Counted from the stretch's first letter, positions 42,235 to 54,638 are shown. The stretch is 64,000 bases of DNA from Orychophragmus violaceus (GCA_030180135.1 CM058236.1:64569728-64633727), one strand, 5' to 3'. Numbers and translations are program-made. Notes: generated from the sequence alone by a model not told the origin.

Positions 42235-43289
42235 AATCTTTTTCCATGAAACCCAAAGTCAAAACTATAAATTTGGTTGGATTGATAAAAAAATAATGAT
42301 GTAACTCGTATATTCCAAAATTAGTCGTATGTTGTTATAACAAATCAAGATACTTGAAAGTTGAAACCTATGAAAAGTTTGAAAACAAAGTTATAAGCTA
42401 ACTAGACCATCTCTAATGTTTTTTTTTTCTTTTTAAAATAAAGGATTCTAAAATATAGGTGAATCTCCTTTTTTTTTGTCAACAAATATAGGTGAATTTC
42501 TTTATTTTACTAAAGATGAATATTTTCTCAAAAACTTCTTATTTTAGTGTTAATACATTTTTATAGAAGTTTGAAATTAACTCATTTATTTTGATTTTTG
42601 ACAATTGTTTTAATAAAATTATAATATTATTTAAATAAAATATTTTATCATGTATAAATCAATCAAAAAAAGACAATTGGGTGATTATTTAATCTTAAAT
42701 CAATAATTCTATCAATCGTAAAAATCATACGATTTTTTTAAAATGAATTATAATTAATAATTTTTAGTTATAGTTATAAAATTTAAAAGGTCATTTTCCT
42801 GATAAGACAATTTAGTTTTAAAATGAAAAAAATAATATATTTTATGTATTTATAACTGCAAACATTTAAAAAATTTAAAAAATTTAACTCTATTTTAGAG
42901 AGAGAAAAAAATAGAGTTTTTCTATTTATAGAGGAAAAATAATAATCTCTATTTTATTGCAAAAAATAGAACTAAGTTGGAGAATAACCTAGCATTTGGA
43001 ATCAAATATAGAAATGAGTTGGAGATCCTTTTAATATGTTTTGTCAATTTAGATTTACATAAAACAAAAAACAAAACTTTATGGTACCTAGTAGTGTTTA
43101 AAAATAAGAAAAATATAGTCAAAGAAATTATTAAGTTTCATGAGCTGCGTTAGTCTGTCAATACTATGCTGATTGGCATCAAATTATTTACTACTTGTCA
43201 ACGATAATTGCATCAACCAAAAAGAAGTAAGAAATGTCCACCAATGGAACAAAGAAAGTCATTGCTTGGGCTATTCCCGAGAAGTTAAC
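42235..43289. other. Upstream region of peptide gene copy 2
   Basis: AT-rich, no gene. 43100-43270 matches 5840-6030. 42406-43035 begins ACCATCTCTAATG and ends GTTGGAGATCC, weakly inverted ends that may mark an old MITE. It contains the tiny insertion at 42468-42483. Confidence 0.5.
42468..42483 (-). mobile_element. 16-bp LINE 3'-end insertion with 17-bp duplication
   Basis: The minus strand reads GTTGAC followed by nine A and a G. It is flanked by a 17-bp direct repeat beginning AAATATAGGTGAAT (42451-42467 and 42484-42500, one mismatch). GTTGAC(A)n equals the 3' end of the retroposon at 48085-48100. Confidence 0.55.
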
Positions 43290-43589
43290 AGGCAAGAAAA
43301 GAAACATCCTTCAGTGAGTTGACCAAGTAGTGGTCTTTATGAAATTGTTGAAGTAATCGTCGACGAAAATCGCATAAAACCCTTACGAAATATATTTAGT
43401 ATCAAGGCATATTTAGGACTATAGGAAGACAATGCGGACCAAACATAACATTAAGCATTTTCCCAAATATAAATAAAAATGTCAAACAACTTAAACGTCA
43501 AACACAAACATTAGGAAACCCTGAGGAAAACAAGTAAAAGAACAAGGAAGCCTGTATTGTAATAACAGCTGAAAATTTTCTAAACATTA
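43290..43589 (-). other. Probable 3' UTR and spacer of the KH gene
   Basis: No ORF. It directly follows the KH stop codon on the minus strand; a poly(A) signal was not pinned down. Confidence 0.45.
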
Positions 43590-46500
43590 TCAACTCTTTG
43601 GAGATGCCTTAGGTGGTCCAGCTGGTGGAGCACTCTGCGAAGCTGGCGTACCACTACCACCACCAGCAGGGGCGGCTCCAGCAGACCCATCAGAAGAGTA
43701 ACCTCCACCAGCAGGAGCTTGTGTGTATCCTCCATAGGACCCATATCCCTGAGGTGCTTGACCATACCCATACGCTGGAGGCTGTCCATAACCGGACGCA
43801 GTTGGTTGTGCATACCCAGACTGACCACCATAGCTCCCAGGAGCCCCTGGAGACTGCTGGTTCTGAGCATAAGCCGGTGGTTTTCCAGCCGGTGGTGGTG
43901 CTCCGTATCCAGAACTGTAAGCCGTTGGAGGCTGGCTGCTGTAACCAGCTTGAGAAGTTGGAGTAGCTCCATAACCTGCTTGGCCAGTACTACCTTGAGG
44001 AGTAGGCTGCTGACCAGTTGTTCCATACCCAGGTTGTCCAGACTGAGCCGACGATGGCGGAGCGGCTTGAGATGTATCTTCCTCTTGACCCTGGTTAGTG
44101 GTGTTGCCATAACCCCCCTGTTGCTGATCATACCCAGCTTGGCCATATCCTGATTGCTGTGAGGCGTTATAAGCTCCATACCCATCTTGCTGGTATCCCT
44201 GACCAGCTTGACCATAACCAGAAGCATGCTGGTAGTAATTGTACCCCGTGGTGTCAGTCGGTGGGGCGGAGCTACCACCACTGTTTGGGGCCTGTGACTG
44301 TTGCTGACCGTAATAATCATACTCACCTTGTGCGCTCTGCTGCGATGGTGGGGCAGAGGATTGATCCCATGTAGAGTAGCCAGCTGAAGTTTGTTGAGGA
44401 TAACTTCCGTACGGTGATTGACCGTACTGAGGTGGACCCGCATACGCTCCCGGTGGCATGTAACCGTAACCAGGTTGCTGTGCTGGAGGAGCACCAGATG
44501 GTGCCCAGCTTGATAGAGGGCGGGCTTGGTAACCTTGTTGTGGATAACCTCCACCCATTGACGAGTTTCTCATACGGTTCTGCATTAAAAAGACCAAATG
44601 AGCATAGATAACTTCAGAAAAATTAAAAAGAAGACAGCGTAAAAACACATGAACACAGAGGCAGAGACATAAAACACACAAGAAAGACTAGATAAAGAGA
44701 AGCACACACGGTTATGTCATTTACCAATATCTGTCCATATAGGATCAACCAAGATCATATCATATTCTAGAAGGTATGGTGATGCCTACATACCGTACTG
44801 ATTGGTGAAATTATTGGGTTACTCCTGCAGAAGCCCATCCCTTTCCCTATCCGAGGTAAAATAGGTGCAAGAGACACCACAAATACTATAGAAGCTTTTG
44901 CAGATACAAGCAACAAATATATACATGAAACCTATATTCTTGAAGGCAAAAGTTTGCCTATCAAAATAACCTAATACCGACTAAAGAATTTTCAACAATA
45001 TCAATACTCATGGAAACATATTATTAGAGTCAATTTGAGGTATGATCTTTCTGTAGTATATTATGATACCTTGATGACTGAAAATAGAAGTAAAATCTGA
45101 ACAAATGTGATTTGACAAAAAGAATAGGGCGCATGATGTAACAAAAAGAGTATCACTTTGCTGTACAAACCAAAACCCAAAAGTCATCAGATATAAAACT
45201 GTTTTAGAAATACTGTCAGCAGGTTGGACTGAAACTATCCAGCAACCTCACAACTACCAAAACAAGTGTAGGATAAGCCAGCTTCGGTGTGAACAGAAGC
45301 GATGAAACATAGATGTCTGCATATACTCCGTAAACACAGATAATAGAATTGTCTACTAAAAAAATCATTTGAAGTGTATATGCCAGAATATCTCTTGTTA
45401 GCAATATAAGTTAGAAAGAACCAAGCTAAGCAAATTGTATATATCGATTCTCAAAACAGATTGAAAAGTAAATGCCAGGAAAGGCCAATAAAAACTGCCA
45501 TTAATCGATAACAACATATAATCGATTACAACTTCAATAACAAGATAGAGTCAAGGAATATGAAGATGAAATATCTTTTTTGTAAGAAGTCAAGAAAATC
45601 ACAGAATAAAGAACATTCCCCTGCAAATAAGCGCAAGAGAAAAACTATGCGCTCCAAAGTATATGCAATTTGTGGAGCTAATACCATCATATAAGAAGAC
45701 ATAAGAAGAGTATAGCTCATCATGAGCACAATGTGTATGTATTTTAGCAGCTGTATATTGACTACGTGACAGTATAACCTAAATTACCCATCAGCTATAA
45801 TCAAATAAAAAAATTGAATTTTCTGAATAACGGAGACTTAACATCTACATCAAGGGATAGGCTAGATAATCCTAAAGCTGATGACAAATAAATGATGTAA
45901 TCACAACAAAATATCAAATTCAGGTAGAAAAATAGACACTGCAGAAGCCTGCCACAATCCATAACAAACACAACAATCAAACATACCTCGCCACTGATGA
46001 TTTCATTAACTAAATGTTTAGCATGTTCAATCTGATCGGTGGTCCCATCAATCTGCAATGTTCTTTCAGGCGTTGGATCTCCAGGAGGCAAATGCAAAGG
46101 AATAACCTGCAAACAATTAAACAGGTTAAATGACATTTGACCTGCAGGAGACAAAGAGTTGCCTGCTTAAATGGTGTAATTTCACAAACCTGAATTCGAG
46201 CTCCAGTATTAGCTTGCATAGATTTGATTGTTTCACCTCCTTTACCAATCACCAGACCAACCTAGAGCAGTTTTTTGGTTACATACAAGACACAGGTTAC
46301 ACAAATCTGTCAATCTCCAGAGCATTAAGTACCTTGTTATTAGGAATTTTCATAACAAATTGATCAGCTCCTGGCTGTCCACCCATCCTACGAGAGCCTC
46401 CACCTGAACCAGCTGTACCACCTGATTCAGCCTGAAACCAAAATCATTAGATTTAAGCTCTAATAATCACTTTTTCACACATAAAAAACTATTTTATGTC

Positions 46501-47258
46501 AGAATGATCAATAAAGTGTAGGACTACCTCTTGAAGGACTTCATTGATCAACTCCTCTGCCCTTGAAATCTGATCCGGTGTGCCAGTTAGGTCAACAGTC
46601 CTTGTAGCAGCATTAGGGTCTGCATCCATATCTCTTGTAACCTGAATCTTGGCTCCAGACTGAAGTTGAAGAGACTTAATCGTTTCTCCACCTTTACCAA
46701 TAATAACTCCAACTCTCATATTCGGAATATCAATCTTCTTCGTAGTTCCCGTAAAGGTACCGTACGAAACTGGAATCGAAGATGGAGCAGTGTTTGACAT
46801 CTGCTTACCCTCTAAAATCACGATCAAATCACAAAATCATTAAGTTTTCTCAACCCAAACACGAGAAACCAATAGAGATTTTTTTTTTTTTTGGTCTGAA
46901 CCAATAGAGATTGTACGAAGCTTTTTCACATACCAGAAGGGTAAGAGCTAAACCCTTTATCTCCGTAATCATAAGAAGAGCCATTCTCAACACGAGGACG
47001 TTTTGCGTCGGCGCTGCTGAGGAGACGAGCAGCGATTTCTTGTGCTTTTTGCTTAGCAATCTGAATTTCATCCAACGGAGGAGGGACGCTGTTGTAGGAA
47101 GATGGAGGAGGAACGGCAGAGGGATCTGAAGAAGCAGATGGGATCGGGCCGGAAGAGAAGCCTGTGGGTCTTCGGGTTGACGGCGGAGGAGCGGTCTGCT
47201 CCTCGTATTTCCGTTTGTTGGAGTAAGAGTCGGAAGAGTAGTGAGATTCGTCCGCCAT
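43590..47258 (-). CDS. FUBP-like protein with two KH domains and a Tyr/Gly/Gln-rich tail, 629 aa
   Basis: Six predicted exons: 47258-46934, 46811-46528, 46431-46333, 46261-46190, 46106-45987 and 44579-43590. All have GT/AG borders and consistent phases. The Ser/Pro-rich N-terminus contains IQIAKQKAQEIAARLL, typical of plant FUBP-like proteins, then KRPR. KH1 covers about residues 133-203 with the GKGG loop at 147-150. KH2 covers about 226-300 with GKGG at 242-245, split over exons 3-5. Residues 301-629 are a low-complexity YGQ/GYG/PPA-rich, prion-like tail in a single exon. KH pairs bind single-stranded RNA or DNA, so a nuclear RNA-processing role is likely; this is inference from family. Intron 5 is long (1.4 kb). 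The closest known types are the Arabidopsis KH proteins of the At2g25970/At4g10070 group, recalled not searched. Confidence 0.93.
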
Positions 47259-47340
47259 GTTTTTCAGATTTTCGATAGAAACCCTAAGAGGCGGAGATAA
47301 GGAGAAGAAAAGAGTGAGGTGTAACCAATACACACGCGAT

Positions 47341-47351
47341 TGTATATATAT
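47341..47351 (-). promoter_or_regulatory. TATA box of the KH gene
   Basis: The minus strand reads ATATATATACA about 85 bp before the start codon, upstream of a purine-poor leader. Confidence 0.5.
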
Positions 47352-47476
47352 GCGGACAAACCTTGGGATATATTCAGATATTTCCCTTTTGCTAAAAAGA
47401 AAATACACATAAATTCTTACAAAAAATTAGGCATAATTTGGAAATAGAACTCATTGTATCTTTAAAAAAGTCAGTT

Positions 47477-48100
47477 TGGATGTATAGTCTTCAATAAATT
47501 TCCGGTGTTGCTCTCCGGATAGCTCTCTTCCGATTACTATCGGATTTCTGCCGGCTCTCGCTGGTTCTTATCCGATCCGCTCTCCCGGTTCTTCCTCCGC
47601 TGGTTCGCTTGATTCTCTTCGATGACTTTCTCGGCGTCTCCCTATTCTTGGAGTAATTTCTCTGTTGCCTCTCCCACCTTGTCTCGGGAACCAATAGGCT
47701 GATTCGTCCTACGCTCAGCCGGCGTGGAGCTTCCTCGATATGGCGACTTCCGTTGAGTCTTCGTAGCTATGCTTTGTTTTATGCAGGTTGTTTCCGGCGG
47801 TACCTTCAGGAGGTTGAGTTCGATCGGCAACAGGAGTCATCTGCTGAACAGGATGCGGGTTTGTGGTGGAGGTTTCCGATGCTGTCTCGCCGTCCGATTG
47901 TTTACGGTGGGTGCATGCCGTGAAGCTTCTCTTGCTGCCACGTGGGGAGATCACCGCTTATCCATTCGGGATCACATGGATCTTCTCTTGGGCCTGTTTG
48001 GGCCTCCGCTTTTCTGTTGGTTTTTTAATATGTCCAGGCCCTGTTGTAACCTTTTGCCCTGTTGGGCTTTTCTAATGAAAATGGTTGACAAAAAAAAAAA
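47477..48100 (+). mobile_element. Poly(A) retroposon A (Sadhu-like, non-coding)
   Basis: About 620 bp without a lasting ORF. It ends TTTTCTAATGAAAATGGTTGAC and an A-tract. It is flanked by the duplication AAAAAGTCAGTT (47464-47476 and about 48094-48109). It is clearly related (roughly two thirds identical by eye) to retroposon B at 48290-48896. Size, poly(A) end and lack of coding capacity recall the Sadhu elements of Arabidopsis, though this is from memory. Confidence 0.65.
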
Positions 48101-48110
48101 AGTCAGTTGT

Positions 48111-48135
48111 GAAGACAAAAAAAAAAAAAAAAAAA
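48111..48135 (+). mobile_element. Tiny insert GAAGAC plus A-tract
   Basis: GAAGAC and about 19 A are bounded by GTCAGTTGT on both sides (48102-48110 and 48136-48144). This is the same target used by retroposon A, so the same short site was hit twice or duplicated by slippage. Confidence 0.45.
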
Positions 48136-48144
48136 GTCAGTTGT

Positions 48145-48896
48145 AATACAATACTCATTCTCTTCTCTCTCGTTTCTCTCTCTTATTTTTAGAGAGAAAG
48201 AGTGATTCTTGTGTTCTGGCTTCCCGTCCGAGAGAAAGGGTTGTTTATACCGGTTTTGTTTCGTTGTGTTTTCCGATCTTGTATCGGAGTTTTTTTTAGC
48301 CTTGTTTGGCTCCCTTCCGATTAATACCAGATGTTGTCCGGTCTTCACCGGCTCTCCTCCGATCTCCTCTCCCGGTTCTTCTTACCGCCGCAAAAGTCTG
48401 GTTTTCTTCAGGGTCTCTTTCGGGGTCTCCCTCTTCTTGGAGTAATATCTCCATTGCTTCTCCCTCAGCCTTGGGAATCAATAGGCCGATCCGCTTTTGC
48501 GACTGGCCGGTGTGAAACTTCCTTGGTAGGGCGATTTCCGGTGAACTTATGCGGCTGCGCTTTTCTTTTTTGCAGGTTTTTCTCCGGCAGTATCTTTTGG
48601 TGGACTGGTTGATCGACAGCAGGGTGTATCATTCGCGCAGAGTTGGGTCTCGTGGTGATGATTTCCGGTGGTTTCTCGCCGTCCGGTTTGTCGGCGGCTG
48701 CTGCATGCCGGAGTGCTCGTTTGGCTGCCACGTGTACTAGTCCGTTCTTATCCCTTCGGGATATTGGACTTCTGTTTGGGCTTGTTTTGACCCATTGTCT
48801 ATCTCTGTTGGACTTTATTTTCTCGGCATGTTGTAATTTTTTGCCCATTCAGCTTGCCTTTTAGACTTTTCTAATGAAAATGTTAGCAAAAAAAAT
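48145..48896 (+). mobile_element. Poly(A) retroposon B, relative of A
   Basis: From about 48290 it aligns with retroposon A throughout (GGCTCTCCTCCGATC, TCTTGGAGTAATATCTCC, CTCGCCGTCCG, GGCTGCCACGTG) and ends CTTTTCTAATGAAAATGTTAGC and eight A. 48145-48289 may be its 5' part, absent from A. No clear target duplication was found. Confidence 0.6.
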
Positions 48897-49120
48897 CGTT
48901 GTTGTTTTTGTATTTCTTTTTGCTATTTATCTGGATTGAAAAATTCATCTTAGCTTTAATAAAGAAATGTTGTTTTGGGTGGATAGTAGGATCCAATCAT
49001 ATTAAGTGTTCATATGATTGGTTGTTGGTGGATACAACTATGATCATGTCGTACGTATAAGCTCTCAATGGATAGCAGGTGGTCAAACGTACATATGATC
49101 GGGAATTTGTGAAGATGGAC
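48897..49120. other. Short spacer
   Basis: No feature recognised. It ends TGGAC, the likely target site of the gypsy LTR. Confidence 0.5.
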
Positions 49121-50084
49121 TGTAATATCCTGTTCCAAGAAATGGTCAACGGGCAGCAAAAAAATCAATGAAGGGCAGTTTTGTAACTTTAAGAAGTTAA
49201 GGACCATTTTGGTAATTTTACCAAAATACGAGCCGGAAGTGGAAATAGGCAAAGTGATCTTCTTTTTGTCCATAAAGAACATTTAGAAGACCAGAAATGG
49301 AAGAAGCGGAGTCTAAACGAGTTTTACGGACTATCGGGAAAGGAAACCGATATAACCGATAAAACTTGTAAAATTCATTACGGGAGCTACGGGAGTCCGA
49401 TTGAGGTGAAACGACTTGCTAAATTCTTATAAAGTAGTCTAGTATTTTAAACAGAAGTTTGGAACATTTATTTCAGAGGCTACGAAGTTTTAAAGATTTT
49501 TAACGGACTGTTAGAAATGGAAACCGACAAAACCGAGAAAAAGACGGAAACACCTCTAAACGTGCTCCATAAATTATGAAAATTTGACCACAGCTCCATT
49601 AAATTATGGAGAGGCTATGGTTAAAAGGATTAAGCAATATTTGATCCATGGATCAAGTTATAATTTTTAGACCATGAAGAGGTAATTAGTGGCTAAAAAT
49701 CCAAAATAAATTCATAGGAGATTGGGCTTGGACCAGGGTGATTAGGGCTGATTAATAAGGTTATTTTTGACCTAAATCCAGCCCATTATGAAGAATGGGC
49801 CACGAAATCTTGTCTAAGAAATTAAGAAGCTTCTTGACATTTTAGGTGCATGAATCTAAGTTTGTGAGTTGTCATTAATCCAAGGGCTGCATGGAGGAGG
49901 CTACAAGTTGATGGTGGATGATCAAATGCATTGTTTTTATATGGATTTTGGTGGCAAGGTCGTGGCATAATATGGAGAAGAAGAGGAGACAAGTGGAAGG
50001 TGGAGATCACACCACTTTAGCTATATAAGGAGGCCTTGGGTCACTTATTTTCTTCACACCAAAAACACTTCTCAACAAGAGTAG

Positions 50085-50250
50085 TAAAGAAGAGAGAAAG
50101 AAGAGAGAGAGAAGAGAGGGAGAAGGGAGGAAGAAGAAGAAGAAGGAGGCGGCAAGAAGAAGGAGGAGGAGGAGGAGCCGAGAGAAGAAGAAGAAGAAGC
50201 CGGAGGCAGGAGAGAAGAAGGAGGAGCCGGAGGGGAGAGAGAGAGTGAGA
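50085..50250. repeat. GA-rich purine tract
   Basis: Almost pure purine on the plus strand (AGAAGAGAGAGAGAAGAG, GGAGGAGGAGGAGCC). The Arg/Glu-rich frame across it is a composition artefact. It lies mid-LTR, downstream of CTATATAAGGAGG near 50020, so it may be transcribed leader. Confidence 0.75.
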
Positions 50251-51497
50251 AAATGGAAGAAAGATGGGTAAAGGAATATTACTACGTCGGAATATTCTTA
50301 TATTCTGAAGAATATTCTTCGGAAAGGAATTTTTTCGGCGTAATAATCTTCCCGATAAACCGGATTTCTTTTATTTAGAAATAGGATAGACGGTTGTAGT
50401 AGACATCATATGAGGGTTGTCCGGAGGCTCGATCAGAATCACCAAGGTCAAGGTCGGGTCAAAGCGAGTCAACGGTTCAGGAAGGGTTCGGGATATCAGC
50501 GGGTTTAGTTCGGGTCTCGGGAGTTCCGTCAATCCATCCATCCGTCGTCATAATAACACTGTGAGTCGGCAAAATTGTGTGATGCATTTAGAATAGTACA
50601 TATAGATCCATAAATCATAAACCATAGATTTAGGTTGCATACCTTGATGATTGAACTGGTTAGAACGGCTAGGTTGATTAATAACTCGGTTAATTAATTA
50701 AATGGTTAGGTTAAGGGATGCATGCTAGATAGCTTATATCCGTAATCGTTGATAGTTCGTTGATTGCTTGATTGAGTGTTGCAGTAATTGGTTGATAGTT
50801 CATTGATTGCTTGATTGGGTGTTGCATACATATAGAATGGCATGCTAGGACCTATATGCATATATATTTAAAGAACGTAGTGAATTAATTTATATACGGG
50901 AAATTATGAGTTAAGTAAAATATGGTTAAATGACGTAACACACTTAGAATATAATAACAGGTGGATTAATGAATGAAAGTTAATGAATAATGAGATGTCG
51001 GAGAGTTAGTAATCTTACTAACTTTAAACCGACAGATCGAGGACGTATTAAAAGCTAATTAGGAAATGATAAGTAAAGAAGTGATTGATGAGCCGTCTAC
51101 GGGATTAGTAATCCACTAGTCCCAAGGTAGCGGATTGAATAAGTAAAGGTTAAGGAAATATTAAAAGACTAATAAACCTAATTAATTGTTTGTGTGATGT
51201 TGTGATTATTGATTGTATGATTGTGTATCTACTTCGGTGTTGGGCCGAGTAGATTGATTGCTTGCTTGTTTATCTGCTTCGGTGTTGGGCCGAGTAAATT
51301 GTACTGGTAGATACTTACTCTGGTGAGGGACCGAGTAAGTTTGGGTGATGTGGAGATTGATGATAGGACTGCGGGATGGATTGGGGATTAAGGTAGTGTT
51401 TATATTTGACCTTGTCGGTCTTGCGTGATAGAGTCCCAGTGAGTCTGCTTGTTTACATTGCTGTTATTAGGACTCTGTAGGGCGCGTTAGATCCCGC

Positions 51498-52133
51498 TGT
51501 TGGAATTGTGTCCAGTAATCTCGGTACTGTCTCTAGAAAGTAAGAGTATGTCAATGATCATACATAAGTCATATAATACTGGGGGTCATGATGGCTTGCT
51601 AGAGTCCGCTCATGATCTATAAGTCTTGGACTTATTGCCTTTATTATATGATCCCATATGGGTCACACGCCTAAGCTAACAGGAAAATGTGTAGGAACGG
51701 CTTAACAGAAGTACGGTAAAAGTGCCAGGCATTTGTCGTACTTAGAGAGAGATTAATGGGTCTGATTAAATCCAAAGGATTTAATCAGAATGGTATTTGG
51801 GCCCAAAAGCCCAAAAGGAAATAGACAAGTTTTATAATTAAAACTTAACTCTGATTTTTCCTAACCCTAGCCCCCTGCGATTTTCCTCTCTCTCTCTGCG
51901 CCTCCCACAGCTTGGTCTAGCAGCCTCTCTTCCTGCTTAGTGTGCGTGTGTGAACCTCTGGAGGAGTTATCACTTGGTGGCTCTCTGATCTCTGACCATA
52001 CCTTCTCTTTCCGCTGCATAAACAGGTATAAGGTGAGATCAATAAAGTTTCTATTCAAGAGAACCTAGATCCGCATGTTTAGGAACTGTTGAATCTGAGA
52101 ATTGAATCTGGATTAACAACTAAACATCCTTCA
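51498..52133 (+). repeat. 5' LTR of the pol-dead copia
   Basis: TGTTGGAATTG to CATCCTTCA. It carries the conserved LTR hairpin at 51761-51789 with loop AAA. Confidence 0.93.
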
Positions 52134-52134
52134 G

Positions 52135-52146
52135 TGGTATCAGAGC
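52135..52146 (+). other. Primer-binding site
   Basis: TGGTATCAGAGC one base after the 5' LTR. Confidence 0.88.
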
Positions 52147-53747
52147 TATTGGTTCTGGTTTTTCTTGTTTAGAATCTCGTTTAGGATTGTTTTTCTTGTT
52201 TAAGAAGTGTTTTGAATCAACTACTGATAAGAGAAATCACTTAAGCAACAAGGAATTGAAACCTAAACATATTTGAAATCGCAAAAACCAAGCTATATGA
52301 CTTGGATTGCGATCGGCCGAGTGTTGAACCGATCGGCTTGGCCGGTTGGATCGCACGACCGAGAGGTGCGATGGATCCGATCGCGAGATCGACCACGATC
52401 GTCGGCTTCTCCCGTCCCGATCGCATGGATCCGCATGGATCACATGGATCTCGGCCCAACCTCGCGTCCCGATCGTTGCCTCGCGTCCCGATCACTCGTC
52501 CGGCCATTGTCCGAAGCCGTCTCGATCTCGGATCGTCGTGTGCGGCTTGCGGCTGGGCATGGTGATCGTGGAGCTAGGTCACAACCATAATTGGTTCGTG
52601 ACAATTTCGGTTCGGTTCGGTTTAAAAACATGATTAAAATCAAATCGTCACGGTTTAATAAACAGACTTAATAATTTTATTAAGTTCTGGTTAAACCGGG
52701 ATAAGAAATCCAATGTCGAAATAATTATTGGATTTTGTGCCTAAACCAGGATTTTCTAATTTGATTTGGTTGGACCAAATAAATTGAGAAAATCCGGTTT
52801 AGTAAATAACCGGTTGACAATTGTGGTCATCGTAGTAATTAATTTTGGTTAGACCAATTTTAATGAACCAGACCGGTTATGTCATTTAATTGGACAATTG
52901 GGTCATGTCTTGGACATGGACCAATTCTTGGGCCTCGGGCCAAGAAGTTAAAACAATTGGGCCAATTATTTGAGTCTTTCTTCAGATTAATTTAAAATTT
53001 ATTTTATAAAGTTATATAAATCGATTTTAAATTAAAGTTTCCGAAATTTTGAAATTAGAAAGTTTCTTAAAATAGAAGTTTCTAGATTTGCATGTTTTGG
53101 ATTTAAAGAAATTTCTAAAGTTAGAAAGTTTCCGGTTTTAGAAAGTTTCCAATTTTAGAAAGTTTCCAAAAATAGTAGGTTTCCAAAAATAGAAAGTTTC
53201 CCGAAATAGTAATCTTCTATTTTGGGATGAAATTTTTAATAAACCTACAAACCTCAAATAATATCAAGCGTTGGATGTCTTGTCCAGTCTATGTCAGCTG
53301 TCGAAGCCCATTCAATTGTATTCATGGCCTTACAGTGTGAGGGTGTCTACTTTTGCGTGGATAAGACGGTTTGTGATTCATAAATGTCATTGGGAGTCCC
53401 AGACATTAATGATTACATGACTGTATAGTCTGGTTTTCTTGACTGGGCCATCGGGAGTCCCGGGCCTTGAGACATCAGAGTGGATTGGGCCTCGGGCCCA
53501 GATTCACAACCAAGAGTTATATCACGGATATAATTAGCCGATATAGGGCTTACCGATATAAGCTAAGGTTGGGTGACGGCCAGTGGCCCACTTTAATCTT
53601 AGTTATATGTGGATCTTGGAATCATTATATTCTATTGAGGGTAACTTATGTTATTGAATATAATGTGTGATTAATCATATTAAGTATAATGCGAGATTAA
53701 TCATATTGAACATATTAACTAAAATTCTTTTATCTTAAATTTCAGTT
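52147..53747 (+). other. Leader of the pol-dead copia
   Basis: Holds the GATCG-rich block (52300-52560), GAAAGTTTC-type repeats (53040-53225) and the 67-codon small ORF (53467-53670), in the order seen in the intact relative. Confidence 0.75.
53467..53670 (+). other. Conserved leader small ORF, 67 codons
   Basis: MRHQSGLGLGPRFTTKSYI...; only two residue differences from the copy at 18701-18498 (minus). It ends about 80 bp before the gag start, so it would be translated first. Conservation may simply reflect recent common descent. Confidence 0.35.
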
Positions 53748-54638
53748 ATGACTAGCACAAACAATCAAAACACTTTCTCGATCCGGTCTGTCCTTGACAT
53801 GGACAAGCTGAACGGATCAAATTTCTTGACTTGGTCGCGGAACCTGAGGCTTGTCCTCAGACAGGAGAGAAAGGACTATGTCCTTGAGAGAGCTCTCCCC
53901 GTGAGGATCGGGTCCAATGCCTCTCATGCAGTATATGACGCTTGGAATAAGCATTATAATGATGCGGTAGATGTGCGTGGTCTGATATTGGCTACCATGG
54001 ACTCAGACTTGCGGAAGCAATATGAGAACATGAGGTCGCCAATAGAGATGATCAGCAGCCTGAAATTGAAATTTCAGGAGCAGATAAGAGTGGAGAGATA
54101 CCGGTTGGTTAAGTCTCTCACTAGCTGCAAGCTACCAAATGATCATCCAGTGAGTCCTCATGTCAGTAAAATGATGGGTTACATTGATAACCTGAGGAAA
54201 CTGGATTATCCAGTTAGCCAAGAATTGGCAACTGAGATCATTCTGCAGTCACTGCCGTCAAGCTATGATAAGTTCAGAAGGAACTATATCAAGAAAGGCT
54301 TAACGAAGACGCTGACTGAACTGCATGATATGCTCAAGACAGTTGAGCCAAACGTGAAGAGTACCCTGTACAATCTCATGAATGAGAAGGGTAGGTTTAC
54401 TAAACCTAATGCTGACAAGGGTGAAGACAAAGTTGTCCAGATTTTGAATCATGGCAAGCGTGTGTCTTCTGAGCCCGAGTCAGATACCTCTTACGTTGGT
54501 AAGTGCTGCTACTGTAAAGAGACTGGACATTGGAAGAGAAATTGCATTAAATTCATGGAAGATGATGAGGAGTTGAAGTTGATGTATGAGACTACTTCCT
54601 CAGGTATTCATGTTATTACTTCAAGTTCTACCTTATAG
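53748..54638 (+). CDS. Copia gag, 296 aa, terminated at the protease border
   Basis: Starts MTSTNNQNTFSIRSVLDMDK and aligns with the first 300 residues of the intact polyprotein (NFLTWSRNLRLVLRQERKDY, SPHVSKMMGYIDNLRKLD, LQSLPSSYDKF). The CCHC knuckle is CYCKETGHWKRNC. The frame stops with TAG at 54636, immediately before VLDTGCGTDI, the start of the protease. The result is a clean capsid/nucleocapsid protein without enzymes. It could form or join particles with enzymes supplied by a relative. Confidence 0.85.
   Translation: MTSTNNQNTFSIRSVLDMDKLNGSNFLTWSRNLRLVLRQERKDYVLERALPVRIGSNASHAVYDAWNKHYNDAVDVRGLILATMDSDLRKQYENMRSPIEMISSLKLKFQEQIRVERYRLVKSLTSCKLPNDHPVSPHVSKMMGYIDNLRKLDYPVSQELATEIILQSLPSSYDKFRRNYIKKGLTKTLTELHDMLKTVEPNVKSTLYNLMNEKGRFTKPNADKGEDKVVQILNHGKRVSSEPESDTSYVGKCCYCKETGHWKRNCIKFMEDDEELKLMYETTSSGIHVITSSSTL

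Noticed and set aside
43580..44554. 324-codon frame overlapping the KH gene's last exon
   Set aside because: Alternative frame of a low-complexity exon; the spliced KH frame explains the region.
47491..48864. Multiple 60-130 codon frames in the retroposon pair
   Set aside because: Not conserved between the two copies and present on both strands; the elements appear non-coding.
50036..50248. Arg/Glu-rich 70-codon frame
   Set aside because: Direct product of a GA-rich purine tract within a presumed LTR.
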